Of a stretch of DNA of 64,000 bases, positions 16,443 through 24,521 are shown piece by piece. Origin of the DNA: Pseudolabrys sp963742345 (GTDB lineage Bacteria > Pseudomonadota > Alphaproteobacteria > Rhizobiales > Xanthobacteraceae); contig CAVULO010000007.1 of NCBI GenBank assembly GCA_963742345.1, positions 124,001 to 188,000 on the forward strand. The letters run 5' to 3'. The translations under genes and the position numbers were made by a program. How positions within the stretch are numbered: the first letter of the stretch is position 1; each line of letters opens with the position of its first letter. Below the pieces are notes generated by a model. That model did not search any database. It had not been told where the DNA came from and saw nothing but the letters and a program-made list of their open reading frames with translations.

Positions 16443-17201
16443 TTAGGCGGGTGTCTTCTCTCTCAAATGCGGAAATCGTTCGCTCAACAGTGAGCCCTGA
16501 TAGTAGGTCGGCTTGAACGCCGGATGCGCGCGGATATTATCGAACCAGGTGACGACGCCCGGGAGATCTTGCCAGTCCGGCATGCCAAGATCGTGCATGC
16601 GCACCAAGGCCGGCATCGCCGCAACATCGGCCAGCGTGATCTGCTTGCCGAGCAGCCACGGGCCACCGCTTTTTTTAATCTCAGCATCCATGCGCTCATA
16701 GGCGCGCCGCAGACGCGCGAGCGCAGCGTCCATCTCTATTTTCGGAAATCCAGTCTGGCCCATAGTGAGCATGAACTCGCGGCGCAAGGGCTTGCTCTCC
16801 GCCATTGCCACGAAAGCGTCACGGCTCATCTTCTGGAAGCTCGGCAAAAAGGCGAGATTGAATGTCGGGACACGCACAGCCGCGGCCGGCATCTCGTCGA
16901 TGAAATGCATGAGTGCGCGCATTCGCGCGCGCGCAACTGGATCTTCGGGCGTAAAGCTGTCGTCAGGAGATACCTCATCGAGGTATTCCGTTATGACCGT
17001 CGAATCGATGACGATCGCGCCATCATGGTCGAGCGTGGGCACGACGCCATTGGGATTGAGTTTGAGGTAGTCGGCCTTGAGCTGGTCGCCCTCAAGCAGA
17101 TTGAGCTTCACCTCGTCGAACGGCAGTTTCTTGGCGTTGAAGACGAACCGAACGCGCTGGCTGCATGTTGATTGCGGGGCGTTGTAAAGCTTGAAGGTCA
17201 T
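16443..17201 (-). CDS. Glutathione S-transferase family protein
   Basis: 252-aa GST. The N-terminal thioredoxin-like domain (1-80) begins MTFKLYNAPQSTCSQRVRFV; Ser/Cys in STCSQR is the likely thiol-activating residue, and GVVPTLDHDG (about 53-62) and IDSTVITEYLDE (about 65-76) give the cis-Pro and glutathione-binding Ser motifs. The C-terminal helical domain contains SWxxGKQITLADVAA-like GPWLLGKQITLADVA. It would conjugate or reductively process electrophilic substrates with glutathione in the cytoplasm, consistent with an aromatic or xenobiotic catabolic neighbourhood. Transcribed leftwards with the cupin. Confidence 0.9.
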   Translation of the reverse strand: MTFKLYNAPQSTCSQRVRFVFNAKKLPFDEVKLNLLEGDQLKADYLKLNPNGVVPTLDHDGAIVIDSTVITEYLDEVSPDDSFTPEDPVARARMRALMHFIDEMPAAAVRVPTFNLAFLPSFQKMSRDAFVAMAESKPLRREFMLTMGQTGFPKIEMDAALARLRRAYERMDAEIKKSGGPWLLGKQITLADVAAMPALVRMHDLGMPDWQDLPGVVTWFDNIRAHPAFKPTYYQGSLLSERFPHLREKTPA

Positions 17202-17295
17202 TTAGAGCTCCCGTTTCAAAGGATGCGTCAAATTCTGCCATGTGTTTCACGCATATCCATCATGAAATTTACGGCCATTTTACTTGTGATAGGCG

Positions 17296-17411
17296 CGCCG
17301 GACCACTTCAGTGGAGACGTGCGCAGCCGCCGTTTTCCTCCCTTCAGGCTTAGACGGCGGCGTAAATCCTCCACCTTATGCACACAGGGCCCCGCAAGGG
17401 GCCCTTTTTTT
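17296..17411 (+). ncRNA. Candidate trans-acting sRNA with anti-Shine-Dalgarno loops
   Basis: The 253-bp gap between two leftward genes contains an orphan rightward intrinsic terminator (17387-17411) with no coding gene upstream of it. Ahead of it are two more hairpins: CCAC-TTCA-GTGG at 17303-17314 and an 8-bp stem GCCGCCGT/ACGGCGGC at 17326-17333/17354-17361. The 20-nt loop of the second contains TCCTCCC (17336-17342), and TCCTCC recurs unpaired at 17367-17372. Three stem-loops, repeated anti-Shine-Dalgarno motifs and a length near 115 nt match the layout of rhizobial alpha-r14 (NfeR1-type) sRNAs. The 5' end is a guess; I could not define a convincing promoter. Confidence 0.5.
17387..17411 (+). 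terminator. Strong Rho-independent terminator
   Basis: Perfect 7-bp stem GGGCCCC-GCAA-GGGGCCC followed by seven T residues on the plus strand. It can only terminate rightward transcription, yet both neighbouring coding genes read leftwards, which supports an RNA gene directly upstream. Confidence 0.9.
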
Positions 17412-17454
17412 ATTTGCATAGCGCGGGTCCACTGCTCCCGCTAAAGCAAGGCAA

Positions 17455-18414
17455 TCAGCTCTCCAGCCCGGTCGGCACATTTTTGTTTTCCGGCGCGAGC
17501 TTCATGCCGGCGGCCAGCGCCATCGTTTCCATCAGTGCTGCGAAGTCCTTGCTCAGATAGGCCTGCGGATCGGGCTGCAACGTTGCATGGCCGAAGTGGC
17601 TTTGCAGCACCTCGCGCGTCGCCGCCGTCACGGGCATTGGCACGTCCATTTCGCGAGCGAGTTCGAGCCCGAGATCAAGATCCTTGCGCAGCAATTCCGG
17701 GGTGAACGTCGTCGTCCAGTCGAGATTGACCAGAGCCGGTGACTTGTAGCGGGTGAACATCGAGCCCATCACGCCGTTGTTGAGGAAGGCGAGGAACGCG
17801 TGGCGGGGCACGCCCATCTTGTTCACCAGCAACGTGATCTCGATCAAATTCTCGATGACCACGCCGAGCATGACGTTATGGGCGATCTTGCAGACGCGCG
17901 CGAGCTCGCCATCGCCCACGTAGGAAACGCCTTGTGGTGCGATCACCTCCATGAGCGGCATCATCATTTTGCACGCCGCCTCGGGCCCCGATACGACTGA
18001 CGACAGCCGGCCGGCCTTGATCACCTTGGCATTGCCCGACACCGGCGCCGTGACATAGTCGGCGCCGCGCGCCTTCAACTTCTTGCGGATGTCGACCGAT
18101 TCCTCGACCGAAATGGTCGAACAGTCGACGAACACGCCGGGGGTCTTGCCGGAGCCTGACACAACACCGTCCTTGCCGAACAAGACCTGCTCCAGGTCCT
18201 TGCCTTCGGACACGATCGAAAACACCACATCGCAGGACGCCAGGTCGGAGAGCTTGTCGACGATCTTGCCACCCTTGGCCGCCAGCGGCTCAGCTTTGGC
18301 GCGGGTGCGATTCCAGATGGTCACATCGTGGCCGGCCTTGAGAAGGCGTTCCGCCATGGGAAAGCCCATGCGGCCGGTTCCGACCCAACCGATCTTTTGT
18401 GCATTCTTCGACAT
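17455..18414 (-). CDS. NAD(P)-dependent beta-hydroxyacid dehydrogenase (3-hydroxyisobutyrate dehydrogenase-like)
   Basis: 319-aa protein of the 6-phosphogluconate/3-hydroxyisobutyrate dehydrogenase family. The dinucleotide motif IGWVGTGRMGFPMAERLLKAG begins near residue 8 (GxGxMG pattern), the substrate-binding DCSTISVEES near 115, the catalytic Lys motif in GDGELARVCKIAHNVMLG (K near 170) and a C-terminal all-helical domain. ATG 18414 has a GGGAGAG site upstream; a GTG one codon earlier is possible. It oxidises a small beta-hydroxyacid or reduces the matching semialdehyde (3-hydroxyisobutyrate, tartronate semialdehyde and others). It stands alone between an sRNA candidate and a divergent ABC operon. 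Confidence 0.9.
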   Translation of the reverse strand: MSKNAQKIGWVGTGRMGFPMAERLLKAGHDVTIWNRTRAKAEPLAAKGGKIVDKLSDLASCDVVFSIVSEGKDLEQVLFGKDGVVSGSGKTPGVFVDCSTISVEESVDIRKKLKARGADYVTAPVSGNAKVIKAGRLSSVVSGPEAACKMMMPLMEVIAPQGVSYVGDGELARVCKIAHNVMLGVVIENLIEITLLVNKMGVPRHAFLAFLNNGVMGSMFTRYKSPALVNLDWTTTFTPELLRKDLDLGLELAREMDVPMPVTAATREVLQSHFGHATLQPDPQAYLSKDFAALMETMALAAGMKLAPENKNVPTGLES

Positions 18415-18636
18415 CACGAAACTCTCCCATTGAAACCCTGGCGCCTTTAGACGCGCACGTGCGGGGGGCTTAGCCGTTCTGCCGTATTTTCGCCAGTGGC
18501 GGTTTGCAGCACAAAAATCCCAAACTGCGTGTGCTTGTGGTGGGCGAGCAAAGCGCTATCCTTTGAACAAGGCCGCTCAGAAGGCTGTCAACGGCTCGCT
18601 CAAAAAGCCCGGGTCATGGGAGGAAGTCAGGCGCCG

Positions 18637-19461
18637 ATGCAGGATGCCGTCACCATCAGCGTGGCCGGGGCACCCGGCCCTTCGCAGCTCGGCGAGCGTT
18701 TGCGGCTGATCGCACGCAATCTGTTTCCTTTCGTCGTCGTTGGCGCGATTTGGGAAATTATCGCCTGGGCCGGAGTATTTCCGCATCTGCTGTTTCCGAC
18801 GCTTGAGGAAGTGGCGCTTTCTTTCATCCAACTCACCATCGCCGGCATTCTGCCACATCACGCTATCGAGACGGTGATCCGCCTGCTGAGCGGGTTTGCC
18901 CTCGCCGCGCTCATAGGGGTGACCATCGGCGTATTGATGGGACGTTCGCGCCGGGCTGAAGATATCTGTCTGCCGTTGGTGAGCATTTGCGCGCCGATTC
19001 CCGGCCTCGCCTATGCGCCGCTGTTCCTGCTCTGGTTCGGCCTCGGCAATATCTCGGCAGTCCTGCTGGTCGGATTCGTGTCGGCGTTTCCGATCATCTT
19101 CAACAGTTGGACGGGCGTGAAGGCGGTCAAGGAGATCTGGGTGCGTTCCGCGCAATCCATGGGCGCCGACGATCGCCGGCTTTTCAGCCATGTGATTCTG
19201 CCGGGCGCATTGCCTTACATCCTCACCGGGATGCGGCTAGGGCTAGCGCAAGCCTGGCGTATCCTGGTGGCTGTAGAAATGCTTGCCGCCGTACCATGGG
19301 GGCTCGGCTGGCTGATCTTCGGCGCTCGCAAGTTCCTCAACACCGATGCCATGCTGGCAGGGATTGTCGTCATCGCCATCATCGGACTCGCGCTGGAGAA
19401 ATTCGTGTTCCAGAAGATCGAGAATTACACGGTCGTGCGGTGGGGGATGATCTCCTCATGA
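18637..19461 (+). CDS. ABC transporter permease, SsuC-like (first of two)
   Basis: 274-aa inner-membrane permease from ATG 18637; ATG 18616, seven codons upstream, is an equally possible start, and a GGGAGGA lies between the two. About six hydrophobic helices and an EAA coupling loop (VRSAQSMGADDRRLFSHVILPGALPY, in parts, about 175-200) identify the BPD_transp_1 family. Its stop overlaps the start of a second, clearly homologous permease (ATGA). Two non-identical permeases imply a heterodimeric pore, unlike the single-permease systems at 7.2 kb and 24.5 kb. Part of an operon with the ATPase and binding protein that follow. Confidence 0.9.
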   Translation: MQDAVTISVAGAPGPSQLGERLRLIARNLFPFVVVGAIWEIIAWAGVFPHLLFPTLEEVALSFIQLTIAGILPHHAIETVIRLLSGFALAALIGVTIGVLMGRSRRAEDICLPLVSICAPIPGLAYAPLFLLWFGLGNISAVLLVGFVSAFPIIFNSWTGVKAVKEIWVRSAQSMGADDRRLFSHVILPGALPYILTGMRLGLAQAWRILVAVEMLAAVPWGLGWLIFGARKFLNTDAMLAGIVVIAIIGLALEKFVFQKIENYTVVRWGMISS

Positions 19462-20249
19462 CCGAATGGCGAGAGCACCGGCGTTCTCTCCTGCGCGGCG
19501 CAGTTACGCTGCTCGTGGCTGCTGCGCTTTACGAGGCGACGGCGCGCAGCGGTTATTTTGCGCCGGCGCTGCTGCCGACAATTCCAGCTATCGCACAGGC
19601 GTTGTTTGCGAGCATTGCCGACGGCACCATGATCGAACACGCCGCCTTCACAATGTACCGGGTGATGTTCGGCTTCAGCCTCGCCGTAGTGGTTGGATTG
19701 CCGCTCGGCATCCTGATGGCGCGCTTTGCGGCTATCCAGAACTTCTGTCTGCCCTTGGTCAGCGCACTCATGCCCATCCCCTCGTTCGCGCTCGTGCCGC
19801 TGTTCATGCTTTGGTTTGGCATCGGCAATCTGACCACGATCCTGATCGTGTTCTATGCGGCGACGTTCCCGATGGTATTCAATACCTGGTCCGGCGTGCG
19901 CTCGGTCAATCCGCTCTGGTTGCGCGCAGCAGGCGCGATGGGGGCCGATGAGCACAAAATGTTCTGGAAGGTCATCATTCCCGGAGCGTCTCCCTTCATC
20001 ATTACCGGCATGCGGCAAGCATTCCTGCGCTCGTGGATTGCAGTTGTCGGCGCCGAGATGATTGCCGCTTCTGATTGGGGGCTGGGCTGGGTCATCTTCG
20101 ACGCCAAGGAGTTCCTCAATACGGATGTCATGCTGGCGTCTCTCATCGTGATCGGTCTGATCGGTTTTGTGTTCGAACGCTTCGTATTCGGCTCTCTCGA
20201 GCGCATGACAGTAATGCGATGGGGCATGATGCGCGCGGCCAAGGGCTAG
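19458..20249 (+). CDS. ABC transporter permease, SsuC-like (second of two)
   Basis: 263-aa permease starting within the stop of its neighbour. It is similar along its whole length to the first permease: the pore segment MPIPSFALVPLFMLWFGIGN corresponds to CAPIPGLAYAPLFLLWFGLGN, and the coupling loop AAGAMGADEHKMFWKVIIPGA to SAQSMGADDRRLFSHVILPGA, and both end ...VMRWGMM / VVRWGMIS. This indicates tandem duplication and divergence. It would form the other half of a heterodimeric channel powered by the next gene's ATPase. Confidence 0.92.
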   Translation: MTEWREHRRSLLRGAVTLLVAAALYEATARSGYFAPALLPTIPAIAQALFASIADGTMIEHAAFTMYRVMFGFSLAVVVGLPLGILMARFAAIQNFCLPLVSALMPIPSFALVPLFMLWFGIGNLTTILIVFYAATFPMVFNTWSGVRSVNPLWLRAAGAMGADEHKMFWKVIIPGASPFIITGMRQAFLRSWIAVVGAEMIAASDWGLGWVIFDAKEFLNTDVMLASLIVIGLIGFVFERFVFGSLERMTVMRWGMMRAAKG

Positions 20250-20266
20250 CGTGGCAAGGCAAAAGC

Positions 20267-21061
20267 ATGGTCCCCATTGAAATTCGCGACGTCTCGCTGA
20301 TCTACGACACGCCCGGCGGCAAGGTGCCTGGCGTCAAGGACGTCAATTTGAATATCGACGCCTCGGAATTCGTCTGCATCGTGGGACCATCCGGCTGCGG
20401 CAAGTCCACGCTCCTTAATATCATCGCCGGTTTTTTGGCGCCGGCGGCCGGTGAAATCCGTATCGGCGGCAAGAAAGTTGATGGCCACGGTATGGACCGA
20501 GGAGTTGTATTCCAGGATTTTGCTCAACTGTTCCCCTGGCGCACCGCCCTTGGCAACGTGGCGTTCGGTCTCGAAATGAAAGGCGTGCCGAAGGATGAGC
20601 GCGATCGGATCGCGCGCGAACAGTTGCGGCTTGTGAAGCTCGATAAGTTTACCGGCTCCTTTCCGCACCATCTTTCCGGCGGCATGCAGCAGCGGGTCGC
20701 CATCGCCCGCGCGCTGGCGTACAATCCGGCTGTATTGCTGATGGACGAGCCGTTCGCGGCACTCGATGCACTAACCCGCGACGATATGCAGCGCCTGCTC
20801 GCCGACGTCTGGCGGGAAACGCGCAAAACGGTGATCTACGTGACGCACAACGTCTCGGAAGCGGTCTACCTTGCCGATCGGGTCATCGTGATGACGCCGC
20901 ATCCCGGCACGGTGAAAGCGGAAATCCGCATTACACTACCGCGGCCTCGCGATCCGCTCAGCGTGGAATTTCTTGATTTTCAGAAGGAGCTGCTGCGCCA
21001 TCTCGGTCACGAGACCGGCGCAGGCGAGCCGGCAAAAGCCAACGGCAAGACAAACGCATAA
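20267..21061 (+). CDS. ABC transporter ATP-binding protein, SsuB/TauB-like
   Basis: 264-aa ABC ATPase. Walker A GPSGCGKST (about 39-47), Q-loop FQDFAQLFPWRT, signature LSGGMQQRVAIARAL (about 136-150), Walker B VLLMDEPFAALD and the His switch in YVTHNVSEA. The start at 20267 lies 17 nt after the permease stop; an open frame further upstream is just the permease in another frame. The C-terminal tail is Lys/Ala-rich. It energises the two-permease importer. Confidence 0.92.
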   Translation: MVPIEIRDVSLIYDTPGGKVPGVKDVNLNIDASEFVCIVGPSGCGKSTLLNIIAGFLAPAAGEIRIGGKKVDGHGMDRGVVFQDFAQLFPWRTALGNVAFGLEMKGVPKDERDRIAREQLRLVKLDKFTGSFPHHLSGGMQQRVAIARALAYNPAVLLMDEPFAALDALTRDDMQRLLADVWRETRKTVIYVTHNVSEAVYLADRVIVMTPHPGTVKAEIRITLPRPRDPLSVEFLDFQKELLRHLGHETGAGEPAKANGKTNA

Positions 21062-21072
21062 GGGAGGACATC

Positions 21073-22061
21073 ATGACTCAGAAAGGCGGAATAACACGCC
21101 GTCACTATCTCGCGACAACCGGGGCAGGCGTATTTGCGGCCGGTTTTGGCGTGCGGCCAGCTGCGGCGCTGGAAACCGTGCGGCAAGGCTACCAGACCAA
21201 TATGTGGGGCATGCCGACATATTACCTGCTGCGCTCGGGACTGTTGGAAAAGCACGGCGTGAAATTCGAGGAATTCGCCGTACCGTCCGGTAACCTCACG
21301 ATGCAGCAGATGGTGGCGCGCCAGGTTGATATGGGTACCTATGCCGGCCCCTCTTTCGCCATCGGCCATGACAAAGGCGGCCTGCTCGCCATCGCCATGA
21401 TCGAATATGTCGGCAAGACTGCGCGCGTGATGGCACGCAAGGACCTCAATATCAGCAAGGTCGAGCAGCTCAGGGGCCTAAAGGTGGCGAACCAGACGGG
21501 CTCCTCCACAGGCAACATTTTCGTCGACCAGATCGCGACCAAGGCTGGCTTGAAGAAAGGCGACTACCAGGAAGTGCGCATGAACGTGGACGACATGGTG
21601 GCGGCGATGGCGGCCAAGACCGTCGACGCCATGTGCAATGTCGAGCCTTATAACGCGATCGCCGAGGCTGACGGTCTCGCCGTCACGATCTCGGAATTCG
21701 ACACCTTCGACAAGCTGCCGGTGTTCATGGCGGCGACACCGGAATTTGTCCAGAAGAGCCCGGAAACGGTGGTCGCCTATCTGAAGGCCTGGCTCGAGGT
21801 CGCCAAGGATTTCAAGTCCGACCCGAAAAAGGTCGCCGACACGATCTTCTCGTTCTACGAGTCAAAGGGCTACACGATGTCGCGGGACACTTTCGGCAAG
21901 GCGCTGGCGCGAGTGGAAGTGCAGCCGGGATGGCCATCCGACCTCGTCCCTTACATGCAAGGCAACAGTCCGAAATTCTTTTGAAGGAAAACAAGATCAA
22001 GGCGGTGCCAGACTGGAGCAAGGCGCTGCGCACCGAATTTCTCAAGCAGGCCGGCGCCTAG
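21073..22061 (+). CDS. ABC transporter substrate-binding protein, SsuA-like (frameshift near the 3' end)
   Basis: Periplasmic binding protein of the NMT1/SsuA family with a Tat-like or Sec signal peptide (ITRRHYLATTGAGVFAAGFG). The uninterrupted frame stops at 21984 after GNSPKFF (303 aa). Immediately after the stop, another frame continues with a typical family C-terminus, including ENKIKAVPDWSKALRTEF and ending KQAGA at 22061. One missing T in the TTTT run at 21979-21982 explains this. Restored length is about 329 aa. It is the ligand receptor for the two permeases and ATPase upstream, and a terminator follows. Ligand unknown. Confidence 0.9.
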
Positions 22062-22094
22062 GACCCGGGACGGGCTAGCGTCATGGACAACTCA

Positions 22095-22121
22095 GGCCGG
22101 CGCTTTCCGCGCCGGCCTTTC
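22095..22121 (+). terminator. Intrinsic terminator after the two-permease ABC operon
   Basis: Nine-bp perfect stem GGCCGGCGC-TTTCC-GCGCCGGCC followed by a short TTTCT tract, 34 nt downstream of the restored stop of the binding-protein gene. The LVIVD gene begins only 32 nt later, so read-through may still link them. Confidence 0.65.
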
Positions 22122-22152
22122 TGCAAGAACAGACCAAGCCACGGAGCCGTGC

Positions 22153-23395
22153 ATGTCTACTGCCAGCAATCCGCTCAGCAAGAGTGCGGAGCCCATCACC
22201 TGGAACTTCAAGCTGCTCGCGCAGAACGACCTCGGCGGCTTTGGCGGCATGGGTGAAGGCATGTCGGTGCAAATCGCCAAGGATGGCCGACGCATCATCT
22301 GGCTGGCGCACGAAAGCGCACCGAAGAACTTCACCGCAGTTGATGTATCCGATCCGCGCAATCCGAAAGGTGGTCGTGCAGACCGACCTGCCCAAGCCTC
22401 ACATGCGCTCGAACTCGCTGGAATTGTCCGGCGACATTATGGCGGTGGCCTATCAGACGCAGAAGGTGGGACAGCAGCCGGCCGGGCTGGAATTGTTCGA
22501 CGTGTCGGTGCCGGAAAAGCCGCGCTCGATTTCGTTCTTTGATACTTCAGGCCCGACCTCGCGCGGCGTGCACCAACTGTGGTTCTGCGACGGCGAATAC
22601 GTGCACATGGCTTCCGGCTCGCCAGACTTCAAGCCGAGCCATCCGCAGGACGACCAGTTCTACCGTTGCATCGACGTACGCAATCCTTCGAAACCGGTCG
22701 AAGTCGGCCGCTGGTGGATGCCGGGAACGTCGGCCACGGACAACGTTGCACCGCCGCCGCGGCATCCGCTCGACAAGGGCTACCGCGCGCACAATACCAA
22801 CGTCTACCCGCAGCGGCCGGACCGCCTTTATCTTTGCTACATCGACGGCGGGATGTTCGTGATGGACATCAAAGACAAGGCCAATCCGAAGGTAATTTCG
22901 CGCTGGACCAATTCGCCACCGTATACCGGCTTCATGCACACGGCCGTACCGCTGTTCGATCGCAATCTCATGCTGGTCACCGACGAGTCGACCGAGAACG
23001 CCGGCAAGGACTGGCCGAAGCTCATCTGGATTCTCGACATGCGCGACGAAACGCATCCGGTGTCCATCTCCACCTGTCCGCTGCCGCCAGTCGATACCTA
23101 CAAGGATCGCGGCGGTCGCTTCGGCGCGCACAATATCCACGAGAACGTAGCGGTACCGACGTCGTGGCAATCCGACCAGATCGTTATCGGTACCTTCTTT
23201 AACGGCGGCCTGCGCGCCTATGATATTTCCAATCCGTATCAGCCGCAGGAAGTGGCGGCTTTTGTACCGCCACCGCCGAAGGGCACGCCGGCCGGCGCAG
23301 TGCAAATCAACGACGTCTTCGTCGACGAGCGCGAAATTGTATATGCCGTCGATCGCCACACCGGCGGGCTGTACACGCTGGAGATGGATTTTTAA
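22153..23395 (+). CDS. LVIVD-repeat (beta-propeller-like) protein, frameshifted
   Basis: About 414 aa once a single extra G near 22368 is removed. Before that point the frame reads MSTASNPLSKSAEPITWNFK to DVSDPRNPK; after it the second frame carries VVVQTDLPKPHMRSNSLELS to the stop at 23395. Repeats of the LVIVD type (FDVSVPEKPRSISFF, IDVRNPSKPVEVGRWW, MDIKDKANPKVISRW, YDISNPYQPQEVAAFV) form a propeller-like domain over the whole length. No signal peptide is seen. The biochemical function of this family is unknown. It follows an ABC binding protein; a homologue at 56864-58198 likewise sits next to a binding-protein gene. Confidence 0.85.
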
Positions 23396-23410
23396 GAGCT
23401 ACTAGCGAGA

Positions 23411-23444
23411 TCACCGGGACCTCGCGCTTCGCGCGGCCCGGTGA
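23411..23444. repeat. REP-like palindrome
   Basis: Imperfect hairpin: outer stem TCACCGGG/CCCGGTGA, inner stem CGCGC-TTC-GCGCG. Palindromes with CACCGGG ends and CGCGCTTCGCGCG centres are dispersed repeats in Bradyrhizobium-like genomes. It lies between the LVIVD and CobW genes. Confidence 0.6.
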
Positions 23445-23468
23445 CGACAGGTGTAGTATGCTTACTGC

Positions 23469-24482
23469 ATGAACGAACTCTTCCCCTCACCGGCCGCTGG
23501 ACGTTTTGGGCGCAGGCTCAAACGCGAACGCGGCCCGCGTGTGCCAGTGACCGTGATCACCGGCTTTCTCGGTGCCGGCAAAACGACCTTGCTAAAGCGG
23601 TTTTTAGGAACACCGGAAGGGCAAGGGACCGCCGTGGTCGTCAACGAATTCGGCGCGACCGGTATCGACGATGCCCTGGTGCGATCGAGCGCCGATGAGA
23701 CGGTGTTGCTTGGCAATGGCTGCCTTTGCTGCATCACCCGCACCGACCTCCAGCAGGCTTTGCGCCGCATGGTGGTTGAACGCCAGCGCGGAGAACTGCC
23801 GGATTTCAAGCGCATTGTCATCGAGACCAGCGGCCTCGCCGACCCGAGCCCGATCCTGCAAACTTTCGCCACCGACCGCGCGCTCGGAAGCGTATTTCAT
23901 ATCGAGACGGTGATGACGGTGGTCGATGCTGAGGCCGGGCTCGATACACTCGGCTGGTCGGCGGAGGCGCGCAAGCAGGCGATCCTCGCGGACCGGCTGG
24001 TGATCACCAAGACCGATATCGCCGGCGAAGGCGCCGCCGCCGCGCTCGCCGCGCAATTGCGCGCGCTCAATCCTGGCGCCGAAATTCTCGAGGCCATTAA
24101 TGGCGAACTCGATCCCAGCCGGCTGACCGAGGCGGCGCCCGACCAGCGCAACGCATTCGTGGCGGAGACTGCGCACTCAGACGGCATCGGTAGCTTCGTG
24201 CTGACAGGGAACGCGCCAATGCCATGGGCCGTATTCGCAAAAACGATGGACATATTGATGCACTTGCGCGGACCGGACCTGCTGCGCGTGAAGGGCTTTC
24301 TTGACGTGGACGGCTGCAAAGGGCCGGTGATCGTGCAATTTGTGCAGCACCTCGCGCATCCGCCGGTCGAACTGGAAAACTGGCCGGATGGAAAGCGGCA
24401 AAGCCGCGTCGTGTTCATCACGCGCAACATTTCGGAACAGCCGGTGCGCGATGTGCTAAAGGCCGTGTGGGCAGTCGCCTGA
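23469..24482 (+). CDS. CobW/COG0523-family GTPase (G3E metallochaperone family)
   Basis: 337-aa G3E GTPase. Walker A GFLGAGKT at residues 32-39, metal-binding CxCC as GCLCC (C85, C87, C88), ETSGLADPSPI switch region near 120 and TKTD base-specificity motif near 182, followed by a CobW C-terminal domain. Members deliver metals (Zn, Co, Fe) to client enzymes or assist nitrile hydratase. The best guess from context is support for one of the metal-dependent hydrolases in this region, but no specific client is shown. The first ~22 residues are a basic, poorly conserved extension; a later start at a Val near 24 is conceivable. Confidence 0.9.
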   Translation: MNELFPSPAAGRFGRRLKRERGPRVPVTVITGFLGAGKTTLLKRFLGTPEGQGTAVVVNEFGATGIDDALVRSSADETVLLGNGCLCCITRTDLQQALRRMVVERQRGELPDFKRIVIETSGLADPSPILQTFATDRALGSVFHIETVMTVVDAEAGLDTLGWSAEARKQAILADRLVITKTDIAGEGAAAALAAQLRALNPGAEILEAINGELDPSRLTEAAPDQRNAFVAETAHSDGIGSFVLTGNAPMPWAVFAKTMDILMHLRGPDLLRVKGFLDVDGCKGPVIVQFVQHLAHPPVELENWPDGKRQSRVVFITRNISEQPVRDVLKAVWAVA

Positions 24483-24497
24483 TCCGCTTGTTCGAGC

Positions 24498-24521
24498 GGG
24501 AGTTGGGATAGCCCTACTCCC
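24498..24521. terminator. Possible bidirectional hairpin between convergent genes
   Basis: GGGAGT at 24498 pairs with ACTCCC at 24516-24521 with an inner GGG/CCC. It overlaps the last codons of the permease gene. No T tract follows on either strand, so terminator function is uncertain. Confidence 0.3.

Noticed and set aside
17348..17380. CTTAGAC followed by CTTATG as a promoter
   Set aside because: The spacing is 19 nt and CTTAGAC lies inside the stem-loop of the sRNA candidate; a transcript from there would be only about 25 nt before the terminator.
17172..17444. 90-aa frame across the sRNA candidate
   Set aside because: It runs through the terminator stem and loop, starts inside the GST gene on the other strand, and has no recognisable protein features.
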